DNA from: Bradyrhizobium glycinis
GTDB lineage: Bacteria; Pseudomonadota; Alphaproteobacteria; Rhizobiales; Xanthobacteraceae
Assembly: GCF_016031655.1 (NCBI RefSeq)
Contig: NZ_JACCHQ010000002.1
Location: forward strand, 248,001-312,000
Reading direction: 5' to 3'
DNA length: 64,000 nt
Shown here: in pieces, positions 1 through 8,667 of the stretch
Numbering within the stretch: the first letter of the stretch is position 1
How the letters are laid out: each line of letters begins with the position of its first letter
Translations under genes and position numbers: made by a program
The notes under the pieces: generated by a model
Databases searched by the model: none
Told to the model about the DNA's origin: nothing
The model's input: only the letters and a program-made list of their open reading frames with translations

Positions 1-1607
1 TCGCCGACGCGAACCGTCATCCAGAGATTGTAGGCCATGATCAGCGAGCCGATCAGGAACAGGCCGCCGCCTGTGGCGCGGATGATGTAGAAGGGATGCA
101 TCGCTTCGACGGTCTCGATAAAGGAATATTCGAGGAAGCCGAGCGAGGTGTAGGCGCGCCACATCAGGCCCTGGAGGATGCCGGACACCCACATCGCCGA
201 GATGTAGAGAACGATGCCGAGGGTGGCGACCCAGAAGTGCCAGTTGACGAGCTTGAGGCTGTAGAGGCCCTTGCGATTCCAGGCCCACGGCACCAGGCAA
301 TACAGCGCGCCGAAGGAGACGAAGCCGACCCAGCCGAGCGCGCCGGAATGCACGTGGCCGATGGTCCAGTCGGTGTAGTGGCTGAGCGAGTTGACCACCT
401 TGATCGACATCATCGGACCCTCGAACGTCGACATGCCGTAGAAGGCGACCGAGACGACGAGCATGCGCAGCACGGGATCGGTACGCAGCTTGTCCCAGGC
501 TCCCGACAGCGTCATCAGGCCGTTGATCATGCCGCCCCAGGAGGGCATCCACAGCATCACCGAGAACGTCATGCCGAGCGTCTGCGTCCAGTCCGGCAGC
601 GCCGTGTAGTGCAGATGGTGCGGGCCGGCCCAGATGTAGAGGAAGATCAGCGCCCAGAAGTGGATGATCGACAGCCGATAGGAATAGATCGGCCGCTCCG
701 CGCGCTTCGGGATGAAGTAGTACATGATCGCCAGGAAGCCTGCGGTCAGGAAGAAGCCGACCGCGTTGTGGCCGTACCACCACTGGAACATGGCGTCCTG
801 AATGCCGCCCCAGGCGATGTAGGACTTGGAGCCGAACACGGAGACGGGCAGCGCGGGATTGTTGCCGAGATGCAGCACCGCGATCGTCACGATGAAAGCG
901 AGATAGAACCAGTTCGCGACGAAGATGTGCGGTTCCTTGCGCTTGATGACGGTGACGAGGAAGACCAGCAGATAGACCACCCAGACGATGGTCAGCCAGA
1001 GGTCCGAGTACCATTCGGGCTCGGCGTATTCCTTGCCCTGCGTGACGCCGAGCAGATAGCCGGTGCCCGCGATCAGGATGAAGAAGTTGTAGCCGAGCAC
1101 GACGAACCACGGCGCGAGATCGCCGGCAAGGCGCGCGCGGCAGGACTTCTGCACCACATAGAAGGAGGTCGCGATCAACACGTTGCCGCCGAAGGCGAAG
1201 ATCACGGCGGAGGTGTGCAGCGGCCGCAGGCGGCCGAAGCTGATCCAGGGCAGGTCGAAATTCAGCGCGGGCCAGGCCAGCTGCGAGGCGATGATGAGGC
1301 CGACGAGGAATCCGGCAATGCCCCAGAACATCGCCATGAAGGAGGCGAACTTGATCGGCCCCATGTTGTAGTTCGGGCGGCCGTTGATTTCCTGGGGCGG
1401 CAACGCCGCCGGCCGCTCGAAGTAGCGGTTGACGATGAAGAACACCGCAGCCACGCTCGCCGCCGCGCTGAGCGCGGCGTGGAATGCGAACGGCGCATCG
1501 AGCGCCTTGGCCGAGGCGATCACGCAGAGGAAAGCGGTGACTGCGAATACGACAGCCAAGCCGCTTTCACCGATGGTCATGGATTTTGAGATGGAGGGCT
1601 GGCTCAT
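1..1607 (-). CDS. fixN: cbb3-type cytochrome c oxidase subunit I FixN/CcoN (3' end cut by window edge)
   Basis: This is the catalytic subunit of the high-affinity cbb3 terminal oxidase. It reduces O2 at the inner membrane under microaerobic and symbiotic conditions. About 535 codons are visible; FixN is about 550 residues, so only the last few lie outside the window. The N-terminus [10 protein letters not shown] is followed by roughly a dozen hydrophobic segments. Heme and CuB ligand motifs are visible: [33 protein letters not shown] and [10 protein letters not shown]. The ATG start sits 56 nt downstream of a perfect anaerobox (1664-1677), which implies FixK2 control. fixO, fixQ and fixP should follow outside the window. 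The identification is near certain from sequence recall; the regulation is inferred from the box. Confidence 0.97.
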   Translation of the reverse strand, partial: MSQPSISKSMTIGESGLAVVFAVTAFLCVIASAKALDAPFAFHAALSAAASVAAVFFIVNRYFERPAALPPQEINGRPNYNMGPIKFASFMAMFWGIAGFLVGLIIASQLAWPALNFDLPWISFGRLRPLHTSAVIFAFGGNVLIATSFYVVQKSCRARLAGDLAPWFVVLGYNFFILIAGTGYLLGVTQGKEYAEPEWYSDLWLTIVWVVYLLVFLVTVIKRKEPHIFVANWFYLAFIVTIAVLHLGNNPALPVSVFGSKSYIAWGGIQDAMFQWWYGHNAVGFFLTAGFLAIMYYFIPKRAERPIYSYRLSIIHFWALIFLYIWAGPHHLHYTALPDWTQTLGMTFSVMLWMPSWGGMINGLMTLSGAWDKLRTDPVLRMLVVSVAFYGMSTFEGPMMSIKVVNSLSHYTDWTIGHVHSGALGWVGFVSFGALYCLVPWAWNRKGLYSLKLVNWHFWVATLGIVLYISAMWVSGILQGLMWRAYTSLGFLEYSFIETVEAMHPFYIIRATGGGLFLIGSLIMAYNLWMTVRVG

Positions 1608-1663
1608 GCGGATTCTCTCTGAAAGAACACGCTGCCAGAAACCACATTCACCCTCGCGACGAA

Positions 1664-1677
1664 TTGATTGAAATCAA
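1664..1677 (-). promoter_or_regulatory. FixK2/FNR-type anaerobox upstream of fixN
   Basis: The site reads TTGATTTCAATCAA on the coding (minus) strand, a perfect TTGAT-N4-ATCAA dyad. This is the classical FixK2 recognition sequence of Bradyrhizobium fix operons. Its near edge is 56 nt from the fixN ATG, which leaves room for a class II promoter with the box near -40. The fixK2 gene itself lies about 4.4 kb away in this window. Confidence 0.93.
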
Positions 1678-1788
1678 GATGGATGGATTTCTGTTGATGT
1701 GTGAGGCCAGCTGAGGTGCCTTCTCCCCCCGCGCGCGCAGCGCCATCGCACGTGAAGAGCTTGGTCCTGCGGTCACATCCTTCGAGAC

Positions 1789-1810
1789 ACCTCCGTGAAA
1801 TCACGGAGGT
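1789..1810 (-). terminator. Hairpin downstream of the CBS-domain gene
   Basis: A perfect 10-bp inverted repeat (ACCTCCGTGA / TCACGGAGGT) with a 2-nt spacer lies 22 bp past the stop of the CBS gene and before the fixN anaerobox. No clear T-run follows on the minus strand. It may be a weak intrinsic terminator or an mRNA 3'-end stabiliser that separates the USP-CBS transcript from fixN. Confidence 0.5.
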
Positions 1811-1831
1811 TGGAACCGAAAGATCCAGACA

Positions 1832-2257
1832 TCACTCCCGCGCCGTCGCCTTGAGCGCCGCGATGACGTCCTCGCGCGCGATGATGCCGACCAGCTTCTG
1901 TGTGCCGTCGAGCACGATGATGCTCCTGATGCGGTGCTCGACCATGATCTGGAGCACGCGTGTCAGCCGCGTGTCGGGGCTGACATAGATGAACTCGGGC
2001 GTCATGACGTCGCCGATCTTGCGGCTCATCAGGTCGTCGTAGCGCGGCAACATCTGGCTCGGCGTGAAGGCGAAGCACTTCAGGATGTCGAACTTGGTGA
2101 CGATGCCGACCACCTGCCCATCGTCTTCGACCGGATAGGAATTGAAATCGTCGGTCTCGAACATCTCGCTGAGCTGGAACAAGTCGAGGTCGCGCTGCAC
2201 CGTCTTGACGTTGCGCGTCATGTAGCCGTCGACGGTCTGTTCAAGAAACTGGTACAC
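1832..2257 (-). CDS. CBS-domain pair protein
   Basis: This is a small cytoplasmic protein of 141 residues made only of two CBS motifs (about residues 8-65 and 75-135). Such stand-alone Bateman modules bind adenine nucleotides and tune partner proteins; the partner here is unknown. The start is GTG at 2257, preceded by a strong GGAGG. The gene follows the universal stress protein gene by 39 bp on the same strand and is probably co-transcribed with it. A hairpin lies behind it and fixN beyond that. Its position between fixN and fixL suggests a role in low-oxygen or energy-stress adaptation, which is inference from context. Confidence 0.88.
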   Translation of the reverse strand: MYQFLEQTVDGYMTRNVKTVQRDLDLFQLSEMFETDDFNSYPVEDDGQVVGIVTKFDILKCFAFTPSQMLPRYDDLMSRKIGDVMTPEFIYVSPDTRLTRVLQIMVEHRIRSIIVLDGTQKLVGIIAREDVIAALKATARE

Positions 2258-2296
2258 GGCGCGTCCTCCTCAATTCCTCAACTGGCCGGCCGGTGG

Positions 2297-3130
2297 TCAG
2301 TGCGACAGCAGCACACTACGCGCGGTTTGCGTCACCAGATATTGCGTGACGCCTCCGAGGATCAGTTCGCGAAATCTCGAATGACCATAGGCGCCCGCGA
2401 CGATCAGGCCCGCGCCGACGTCGGCGGCGACTTTCTCCAACCGCGCAGCAGCGGTTTCGTTTCCTGCGGCCTCGAGAACGCGCGCAGTCGCGGTGACGCC
2501 GTGACGGCCGAGCCAGGCGGCAACGTCGCTGACACCGGCCATCACGGCCGAACGGTCGTCGCCCCGCTCCGGGGTTTCCACGATGGTGACGTCCTTCGCC
2601 TTGTGCAGCATCGGCAGCGCGCCGGCCACTGCCCGCCGCGCCTCCGGCGAGTCCTTCCACGCCACCAGCACGTTGCGCAGGTCGAGCCAGTTGGCCCGGT
2701 CGGGAACGACGAGAAGCGGGCGGCCGGCCTGCATCATCAGGTCCTTGGGGCTCGCCAGCGAGAAAGCATCGGAGAAGGCCGGGCTGTGGCCACCGCTGAC
2801 GAGGATGTCCGCGCAACGCGCCTGCGCCGCCACGAAGCGCGCCGGATAATCAATGGCGCTGCGCCACTCCGCGTGTCCGCCGCGATTTTTTACGGCCGCG
2901 CGGAATTGCATTTCGAGGCCGGCCAGCCGCCGCTTGATCGAAGCTTCACCCTCGTCGATCAGCGCTTGCGCCTCTGCGCCGTCGGTGAAATAGAGCGGCG
3001 GGGCGAACTGCGCCGCAGCGACCCCAACGATGGCCGCCTCAAATCGTTCGGCGAGTTCGCCTGCGACCTGAAGACGCGCTTCGTTGGGCTGATCGAGCGC
3101 CAGGCTGACCATGACGGTCGCGTATGTCAT
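2297..3130 (-). CDS. Tandem universal stress protein (UspA family)
   Basis: This 277-residue protein carries two UspA-like halves. The second half keeps the ATP-binding pattern GAYGHSRFRELILGG near its end. The first is more degenerate but holds the usual beta-strand core (ILVSGGHS, LLVVPDRA). USPs of this size act in the cytoplasm in stress survival, often under FNR-type control at low oxygen. The ATG at 3130 is chosen over longer frames because GGAGA precedes it at good spacing. A degenerate anaerobox lies 58 nt upstream. The gene is divergent from fixL and heads a two-gene unit with the CBS protein. Confidence 0.9.
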   Translation of the reverse strand: MTYATVMVSLALDQPNEARLQVAGELAERFEAAIVGVAAAQFAPPLYFTDGAEAQALIDEGEASIKRRLAGLEMQFRAAVKNRGGHAEWRSAIDYPARFVAAQARCADILVSGGHSPAFSDAFSLASPKDLMMQAGRPLLVVPDRANWLDLRNVLVAWKDSPEARRAVAGALPMLHKAKDVTIVETPERGDDRSAVMAGVSDVAAWLGRHGVTATARVLEAAGNETAAARLEKVAADVGAGLIVAGAYGHSRFRELILGGVTQYLVTQTARSVLLSH

Positions 3131-3188
3131 CGGGATCTCCAGCATTGCAGAATTCTTTCGAATCCTAGACCTGCTGCCGGGCAACAGG

Positions 3189-3202
3189 CTGAGCTAGATC
3201 AA
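3189..3202 (-). promoter_or_regulatory. Degenerate anaerobox upstream of the USP-CBS genes
   Basis: On the minus strand this reads TTGATCTAGCTCAG, matching TTGA-N6-TCAA at seven of eight key bases. The near edge is 58 nt from the USP start, almost the same spacing as the perfect box in front of fixN (56 nt). It also lies in the intergenic region shared with fixL. FixK2 control of the stress genes is a reasonable inference but is untested. Confidence 0.6.
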
Positions 3203-3347
3203 ATCGAGCGCTTGTGCCGGCCGCTTGCCGATCCGAGGGCAATCCGCCAGTGGATTCAACGTCCGTGCTTGCCTCCGGCCAAGCCTTGGGCGACATTGCC
3301 GGAGCGGTAAGAGCATCCTGCGGATCCGCCGAGAAGAGGAGCAAAGC

Positions 3348-4865
3348 TTGACGCCGACCCGCGTGACCCATCCGGCAGACGATGGTCGGGGCGAGCATTT
3401 CCGGGTCCGCATCGAGGGATTCGGGGTCGGCACCTGGGACCTCGACCTGCAGACCCGCAAACTCGAATGGTCGGACACGGCCAGGCAGCTGTTTGGCCTG
3501 CGGCCGGACCAGGGCGTCAGCTACGATCTCTTTCTTTCCCTCTTGGAGCCGGGCGATCGGGACCACCTCCTGAAGGCGATCGGGCGCGCATCGGAAGGCG
3601 GCGGGGGTCTCGACCTGTCCTTCAAGATCGGCGGCGCGTCCGGAAACGGTCAATGGATCCGGGCCAGGGCCGGTGTGATCCGGGACGAGACGGGCACGCC
3701 GCATCACCTCAGCGGGATATTCCTCGACATCAACGAGGAGAAGCAGCTCGAGGAGGACCTTCGGTCCCAGGAGAATCATCTTCGCTCGATTCTCGAAACC
3801 GTGCCCGATGCCATGATCGTCATCGATTCACGCGGCATCATGCAGCTCTTCAGCAGCGCCGCGGAGCGGCTGTTCGGCTACAGCAGGCAGGAAGCGATCG
3901 GTCGGAACGTGAGCATTCTCATGCCGGAGCCCGACCAGTCGCGTCACGACAGCTATCTCGAGCGCTATCTCAGGACCAATGATCCGCACATCATCGGCAT
4001 CGGCCGGATCGTGACGGGCAAACGCCGCGACGGCACGACGTTCCCGATGCACCTGTCCGTCGGGAAGACGCAACGCGCGGGCGAGCCCTATTTCACCGGC
4101 TTCGTGCGCGACCTCACCGAGCATCAGCAGACCCAGGCGCGGCTCCAGGAGCTGCAATCCGAGCTCGTGCACGTGTCGCGGTTGACCGCGATGGGCGAGA
4201 TGGCTTCCGCGCTCGCCCACGAGCTCAACCAGCCGTTGGCGGCGATCAGCAATTACATGAAGGGATCGCGGCGCCTCCTCGCCGGCAGCACCGATCCGAA
4301 CATGCCGAAGGTCGAAAGCGCGCTGGACCGGGCCGCGGAGCAGGCCTTGCGCGCCGGCCAGATCATCCGCCGCCTGCGCGACTTCGTCTCCCGCGGCGAG
4401 TCCGAGAAGCGGGTCGAGAGCCTGTCCAAGCTGATCGAGGAAGCCGGCGCGCTCGGGCTAGCCGGCGCGCGCGAGCAGAACGTGCAGCTCCGCTTCAGCC
4501 TCGATCCCGACGCCGACCTCGTTCTCGCCGACCGGGTGCAGATTCAGCAGGTGCTGGTCAACCTGTTCCGCAACGCGCTCGAGGCGATGGCGCAGTCGCA
4601 GCGCCGCGAGCTCGTCGTCGCCAACACCCGTGTCGGCGACGGCATGATCGAGGTGGAGGTCTCCGACACTGGCATCGGCTTCCGGGAAGACGTCATTCCA
4701 AACCTGTTCCAGACCTTCTTCACCACCAAAGACACCGGCATGGGCGTGGGACTCTCCATCAGCCGCTCGATCATCGAGGCCCATGGCGGCCGCCTGTGGG
4801 CCGAGAGCAACGCAGCGGGCGGAGCGACGTTTCGCTTCACCCTGCCGGCAACTGACGAGAGCTGA
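3348..4865 (+). CDS. fixL: Oxygen-sensing heme histidine kinase FixL
   Basis: FixL senses O2 through heme b in a PAS domain, and its kinase is active when deoxygenated; it phosphorylates FixJ. With the TTG start at 3348 (SD AGAGGAG 5 nt upstream) the protein is 505 residues, the length of Bradyrhizobium FixL. In this numbering the heme ligand is His200 (QSRHDSY), the O2-signalling arginine is Arg220, and the phosphorylated histidine is His291 in ALAHELNQPL. The order is PAS1 (about 20-130), heme PAS (about 140-260), dimerisation/H-box and an HATPase domain with DTGIGF and GMGVGLS. There is no transmembrane segment, so it is a soluble cytoplasmic FixL as in Bradyrhizobium. The fixJ gene starts 3 bp after the stop. 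Confidence 0.98.
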   Translation: MTPTRVTHPADDGRGEHFRVRIEGFGVGTWDLDLQTRKLEWSDTARQLFGLRPDQGVSYDLFLSLLEPGDRDHLLKAIGRASEGGGGLDLSFKIGGASGNGQWIRARAGVIRDETGTPHHLSGIFLDINEEKQLEEDLRSQENHLRSILETVPDAMIVIDSRGIMQLFSSAAERLFGYSRQEAIGRNVSILMPEPDQSRHDSYLERYLRTNDPHIIGIGRIVTGKRRDGTTFPMHLSVGKTQRAGEPYFTGFVRDLTEHQQTQARLQELQSELVHVSRLTAMGEMASALAHELNQPLAAISNYMKGSRRLLAGSTDPNMPKVESALDRAAEQALRAGQIIRRLRDFVSRGESEKRVESLSKLIEEAGALGLAGAREQNVQLRFSLDPDADLVLADRVQIQQVLVNLFRNALEAMAQSQRRELVVANTRVGDGMIEVEVSDTGIGFREDVIPNLFQTFFTTKDTGMGVGLSISRSIIEAHGGRLWAESNAAGGATFRFTLPATDES

Positions 4866-4868
4866 TCC

Positions 4869-5486
4869 ATGACGACCAAGGGAAACGTTTACGTCATCGA
4901 CGACGACGCGGCGATGCGGGACTCGCTGAACTTCCTGCTGGATTCCGCCGGCTTCGCCGTCACCCTGTTCGACGACGCGCTCGCCTTTCTCGGAGTCCTG
5001 CCCGGCCTCCGTTTCGGCTGCGTCGTCTCCGACGTGCGCATGCCCGGCCTCGACGGCATCGAGCTCTTGAAGCGGATGAAGGCGCAGCAAAGCCCGTTCC
5101 CTATTCTGATCATGACCGGTCATGGCGACGTGCCGCTGGCGGTCGAGGCGATGAAGCTCGGGGCGATCGACTTCCTGGAAAAACCATTCGATGACGACCG
5201 TCTCACCGCCATGATCGAGTCGGCGCTCCGCCAGGCCGAGCCCGCCGCCAAGAACGAAGCCGTCGCGCAAGACATCGCTGCCCGCGTCGCATCCTTGAGC
5301 CCGCGGGAGCGCCAGGTCATGGAGGGGCTGGTCGCGGGCCTGTCCAACAAGCTGATCGCCCGCGAATACGACATCAGCCCGCGGACCATCGAAGTCTACC
5401 GGGCCAACGTCATGACAAAGATGCAAGCGAGCAGCCTATCGGAACTGGTTCGCCTCGCGATGCGCGCCGGCATGCTCAACGATTGA
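4869..5486 (+). CDS. fixJ: Two-component response regulator FixJ
   Basis: The 205-residue protein has an N-terminal receiver domain with the phospho-acceptor Asp55 (CVVSDVRMPG) and a C-terminal LuxR/NarL-type helix-turn-helix (LSPRERQVMEGLVAGLSNK). Phospho-FixJ activates fixK2. It lies 3 bp behind fixL, so the two are translationally linked. The likely target lies about 0.5 kb downstream, in the fixK2 leader, where CTACG half-sites repeat at 10-bp spacing (5948-5965). Confidence 0.98.
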   Translation: MTTKGNVYVIDDDAAMRDSLNFLLDSAGFAVTLFDDALAFLGVLPGLRFGCVVSDVRMPGLDGIELLKRMKAQQSPFPILIMTGHGDVPLAVEAMKLGAIDFLEKPFDDDRLTAMIESALRQAEPAAKNEAVAQDIAARVASLSPRERQVMEGLVAGLSNKLIAREYDISPRTIEVYRANVMTKMQASSLSELVRLAMRAGMLND

Positions 5487-5529
5487 GGCAGGTCAAGGCG
5501 GCTTCACGGCGCCATGCTAGCGAGACAGC

Positions 5530-5946
5530 ATGGTTGATGTCAGCCCACATCGTGCGCGGCCGTCGTCCTCCCCACAACCCACCGTCTTTGTGGTCGACGA
5601 TGATGCCGCAGTCCTCGGATCGCTGCGGTTCCTGCTGGAGACCGACGGCTTCGCCGTGCGGACCTTCAGGAGCGGCATGGCCTTGCTCAATCTCGGCGCC
5701 GCGCCCGGGCCGGACTGCTACGTCATCGACTACAAGATGCCCGACATCAACGGCATCGACCTGACCGGCCGGCTGCGCAAATCCCACCGCGACGCGCCCG
5801 TGATCCTGATCACCGGCTATCCCGACGAGAACATCTCGGCCCGGGCCGCAACGGCGGGCATCAAGGAAGTGGTCCTAAAGCCGCTTCTGGACGAAAACCT
5901 CGTCAAGTGCATCCGCCACGCCATCAAGGACCGGCCCCCCGCCTGA
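5530..5946 (+). CDS. Stand-alone FixJ-like receiver protein
   Basis: This 138-residue protein is a CheY-like receiver only. It has the acidic pair in FVVDDDAAVL, the phospho-acceptor aspartate in YVIDYKMP, and the conserved threonine and lysine at VILITGY and VVLKPL. There is no output domain. It lies between fixJ and fixK2, where Bradyrhizobium genomes carry an equivalent small response regulator of unknown role. It could act as a phosphate sink or compete for FixL, which is inference. The start at 5530 has only a weak GAGA upstream. Confidence 0.9.
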   Translation: MVDVSPHRARPSSSPQPTVFVVDDDAAVLGSLRFLLETDGFAVRTFRSGMALLNLGAAPGPDCYVIDYKMPDINGIDLTGRLRKSHRDAPVILITGYPDENISARAATAGIKEVVLKPLLDENLVKCIRHAIKDRPPA

Positions 5947-5947
5947 C

Positions 5948-5965
5948 CTACGGGATTCTACGTAA
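5948..5965 (+). promoter_or_regulatory. Candidate FixJ-binding region in the fixK2 promoter
   Basis: Two CTACG half-sites (starting at 5948 and 5958) lie in direct repeat exactly 10 bp apart, just after the receiver gene stop and about 85-100 bp upstream of the fixK2 start. The second (CTACGTAA, TTACGTAG on the other strand) resembles the GTAMGTAG element of FixJ-activated promoters, cited from memory. Helical phasing on one DNA face fits a dimeric activator. Confidence 0.5.
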
Positions 5966-6048
5966 GGCAACCCCCTTAAGATATCTCGCGAATTTTCGAA
6001 GCACCCGGTACCGCGTAGGAAAGCGTCATCACAACGGAGATGGCGCAG

Positions 6049-6747
6049 ATGCTGACCCAGACGCTCAACACCCAGGCGATCAACACCCAAGTCGGTGGCA
6101 AGATTGCTCCTGCCCATCCCGTTACCGACCAGTTCGGCGCCATCGCCGGTCATATCGGCCTGGTCGCCACCGAGTTCTCCTACGGCAAGGACGAGGAGAT
6201 CTACGGCGAGGACGAGGCGGCCGAATATGTCTATCAGGTTGTCACCGGCGCGGTGCGCAGCTACAAGCTTCTCTCCGACGGTCGCCGCCAGATCGGCGCC
6301 TTCCATCTTCCCGGCGACGTGTTCGGCCTCGAATCCGGTCCCATTCACCGCCTCGCCGCTGAAGCCATCATCGACACTACCGTGCGCCTCGTGAAGCGCG
6401 TCAGCCTGGAAGAGGCGGCCGGCACCGACGTGCAGGTCGCCCGCAAGCTCTGGGCCATGACCGCCGGCGAGCTGCGCCATGCCGAGGATCACATGCTGCT
6501 GCTGGGCCGCAAGACTGCGATGGAGCGCGTTGCGACCTTCCTGCTCGAAATGGACCGCCGCCTCGCCGTCGCCGGCATGATGGCGCTGCCCATGTGCCGC
6601 CGCGACATCGGCGACTATCTCGGCCTTACTTTGGAGACCGTGTCGCGCGCGCTGTCGCAGCTTCACGCTCAGGGCATTCTCGGTTTTTCCGGTGCCCGCC
6701 AGATCGTGCTGCGCAACCGCCAGCGCCTGCACAATCTCGACGCCTGA
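6049..6747 (+). CDS. fixK2: CRP/FNR-type transcription regulator FixK2
   Basis: FixK2 links FixLJ to the anaerobox genes (fixNOQP, hemN and nitrogen-control genes). The protein has a cyclic-nucleotide-binding fold (about 20-130), a long dimerisation helix and a C-terminal HTH (LETVSRALSQLHAQG). There is no FNR-type cysteine cluster. I start it at 6049 rather than 6040. This gives 232 residues, 9-nt spacing from GGAG, and puts the redox-sensitive cysteine in MALPMCRRD exactly at position 183, as known for Bradyrhizobium FixK2. A hairpin-T terminator overlaps the end of the convergent MFS gene. Confidence 0.97.
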   Translation: MLTQTLNTQAINTQVGGKIAPAHPVTDQFGAIAGHIGLVATEFSYGKDEEIYGEDEAAEYVYQVVTGAVRSYKLLSDGRRQIGAFHLPGDVFGLESGPIHRLAAEAIIDTTVRLVKRVSLEEAAGTDVQVARKLWAMTAGELRHAEDHMLLLGRKTAMERVATFLLEMDRRLAVAGMMALPMCRRDIGDYLGLTLETVSRALSQLHAQGILGFSGARQIVLRNRQRLHNLDA

Positions 6748-6774
6748 TCCTTAATCTTCCTCCCCACCACTTCG

Positions 6775-6806
6775 GGCCGGCTGACTCCGTTTAGCCGGCC
6801 ATTTCT
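6775..6806 (+). terminator. Intrinsic terminator of fixK2
   Basis: A perfect 8-bp stem GGCCGGCT / AGCCGGCC (6775-6782 and 6793-6800) is followed by ATTTCTTT on the plus strand, 28 bp after the fixK2 stop. Its right arm overlaps the stop codon of the convergent MFS gene, so it may serve both transcripts. Confidence 0.8.
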
Positions 6807-8104
6807 TTGGTGGCGGTCAGACCCGTGCGCCGCGTCTCCGGCATCACAAAGAGGATCAGCAGGAGTCCCGCTGCGGCAACACCGGACAGCCCGATGAATG
6901 CGGTGGCATTGCCGAATTTGTCGCTGACATAGCCGCCAAGCACCGTGCTCAGCGACGCGCCGATACCCATCGCGGTGCCGACGATCCCCTGCGCCAGATT
7001 GAAATGCCCGCTGCCGAAGGCGACGTCGGCAACGATCAGCGGAATCATCACCGCGAAGACCGCCGCGGTGATGCCGTCGAACACCTGCACCGCGACCAGC
7101 AGATAGGGATCGCGCACGGTCGCAAACAACAGGCCGCGAATCGCCAGTGCGCCGAATCCGATCAGCAGCAGCGGCCGCCGGCCCCAGGCTTGCGCCTTTC
7201 GCCCGACCATCGGCGACAGCAGCGCCACGATCGCTTGCGGAACGACGATGCAAAAGGCGACGAGCACGGTCGCCCATTGGCTCGACCGCGCCGTCACCAC
7301 GCTCGCCATCAGCGGCATCATCGCGGCATTCGCGAGCTGCAGCAGCAGCACGCTGAGCGCGAACACGATGAGCGGGCGTTGCCGGATCAGGTGCCAGATA
7401 TTGGGGTCGCCGCGGTCGGCGGCTTCAGGCGGCATCTCGCCGTGACAGCGCCTGATGTCGACCTCGTTCTCGCGGATGCGCGACAGCGCGATCAGGGTCG
7501 GGATCGCGAGCAGGAAGGTGACCAGGAAGACCGAGCGGCTCGACAACAGATAGCCGGCGGTGCCCATCACTGCCGCCGCGACGCCGTTGCCGAGCGAGGC
7601 GAAACGCGCGTTGCGGCCGAGCCGTTCGCCGATCGCGAGCGGACCGACGAGGCCGAGGCTGATCGCCGCGATCGCCGGCCCGAGCACACAGCTCGCCATC
7701 GCATGCAGCGTGGCGGCGGTGACCACGACGGGGAAGATCGGCATCGCCGCATAGGCCAGCGCGCAGGCGCCGATGGTCGCGATCGCGAGGGCGGCAACGA
7801 GGCGCTCCGATTTCGCGGCATCGATGATCGCGCCGCCCGGCATCTGGCCGATCAGGGCGACGATGCCGCCGATCGACAGCACGAGCCCGATCTCGACCTG
7901 GGTCCATTTCTGCGTCGTCAGATAGACCGCGATGAAGGGACCGAATCCAGTCTGCACGTCGGCGAGGAAGAAGATGAACCAGTCGAGGCCGCGCAGGCTC
8001 TGCCGCGACGGTGCCGGAATGCCCGCAGCCGCCGGCTCCGCGACGTTGTCCTGCTCGACGACGCCGCCGCGATCCGCATGGTTCGGCTTCCTCGACAACA
8101 GCAC
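6791..8104 (-). CDS. MFS transporter
   Basis: This is a 437-residue inner-membrane protein with about 12 predicted hydrophobic segments arranged as two halves around a charged central loop (about 205-230, ending at a DRGDPNIWH segment). The N-terminal cytoplasmic tail is 40 residues. The start is GTG at 8104 behind GGAGGG at rather long spacing. The substrate cannot be read from the sequence. It is the last gene of a leftward series (ABC transporter, debranching-type glucosidase, PRC-barrel protein, MFS) with gaps of 18-60 bp, so it is probably co-transcribed with the carbohydrate and stress genes. It converges on fixK2. Confidence 0.88.
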   Translation of the reverse strand: MLLSRKPNHADRGGVVEQDNVAEPAAAGIPAPSRQSLRGLDWFIFFLADVQTGFGPFIAVYLTTQKWTQVEIGLVLSIGGIVALIGQMPGGAIIDAAKSERLVAALAIATIGACALAYAAMPIFPVVVTAATLHAMASCVLGPAIAAISLGLVGPLAIGERLGRNARFASLGNGVAAAVMGTAGYLLSSRSVFLVTFLLAIPTLIALSRIRENEVDIRRCHGEMPPEAADRGDPNIWHLIRQRPLIVFALSVLLLQLANAAMMPLMASVVTARSSQWATVLVAFCIVVPQAIVALLSPMVGRKAQAWGRRPLLLIGFGALAIRGLLFATVRDPYLLVAVQVFDGITAAVFAVMIPLIVADVAFGSGHFNLAQGIVGTAMGIGASLSTVLGGYVSDKFGNATAFIGLSGVAAAGLLLILFVMPETRRTGLTATKEMAG

Positions 8105-8127
8105 GGGCGGTCAGCCCTCCCTGCACC

Positions 8128-8649
8128 TCACTGAATCGCTTGCAGCGGCTGAAGGCTGCCGGACGCACCGAGCACGACGATCGGCGTGTCCTCCTTGTAT
8201 TCCGGTGCGGCCGCGACCTGCGCCTTGGTCAATTCCAGCGTAATGCTGTCTTTCTTGTTGGCGATCTTGCCGAAGCGCAGCGCGTTCCAGTCGACGACGA
8301 TCTTGCGGCTGCCGACGCCGAGGAAGCCGCCGAAATCGATCGCCGCAGCGCGGACATGGCCGGTGCGATCGACGATGACGTCGACGATGCGCCCCATGTC
8401 CTCGCCGGCGGCGCTGCGAACGTCGCGGCCGAGAACGCCGTGGGCCTCGCTCGCGCCGATGATGGTCACCGATGGCGGCGGCGCGGCGTCCTTGGGCGTG
8501 ACGGGCACGGTGGAAGCCGGCGGTTGCACACTTGCCGGTGCCTTTGCTTCGCTCGGGGATGCAGGCGGCTCCTCGGCCGCGCGCGATCCGGCGACCGTCA
8601 AGCCTGCGACGATCGCCACGCCCAGGACCAATCTTCCGATCGCACGCAT
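8128..8649 (-). CDS. PRC-barrel domain protein with signal peptide
   Basis: The 173-residue product has a clear N-terminal signal (MRAIGRLVLGVAIVAG, cleavage near SRAAEE), a Pro/Ala-rich linker of about 45 residues, and one PRC-barrel domain (about 75-150, LGRDVRSAAGEDMGRIVDV). Exported PRC-barrel proteins are common in rhizobia and often stress-induced; their ligand is unknown. A very strong GAGGAGGAGG precedes the ATG. It sits 18 bp after the glucosidase stop and 23 bp before the MFS start, consistent with one operon. Confidence 0.88.
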   Translation of the reverse strand: MRAIGRLVLGVAIVAGLTVAGSRAAEEPPASPSEAKAPASVQPPASTVPVTPKDAAPPPSVTIIGASEAHGVLGRDVRSAAGEDMGRIVDVIVDRTGHVRAAAIDFGGFLGVGSRKIVVDWNALRFGKIANKKDSITLELTKAQVAAAPEYKEDTPIVVLGASGSLQPLQAIQ

Positions 8650-8667
8650 GACCTCCTCCTCGCGCCT

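Noticed and set aside
96..1589. Long plus-strand open frame opposite fixN
   Set aside because: It is a mirror frame of a high-GC gene: Arg/His/Asp-rich, no homology, and the minus strand encodes a complete FixN sequence.
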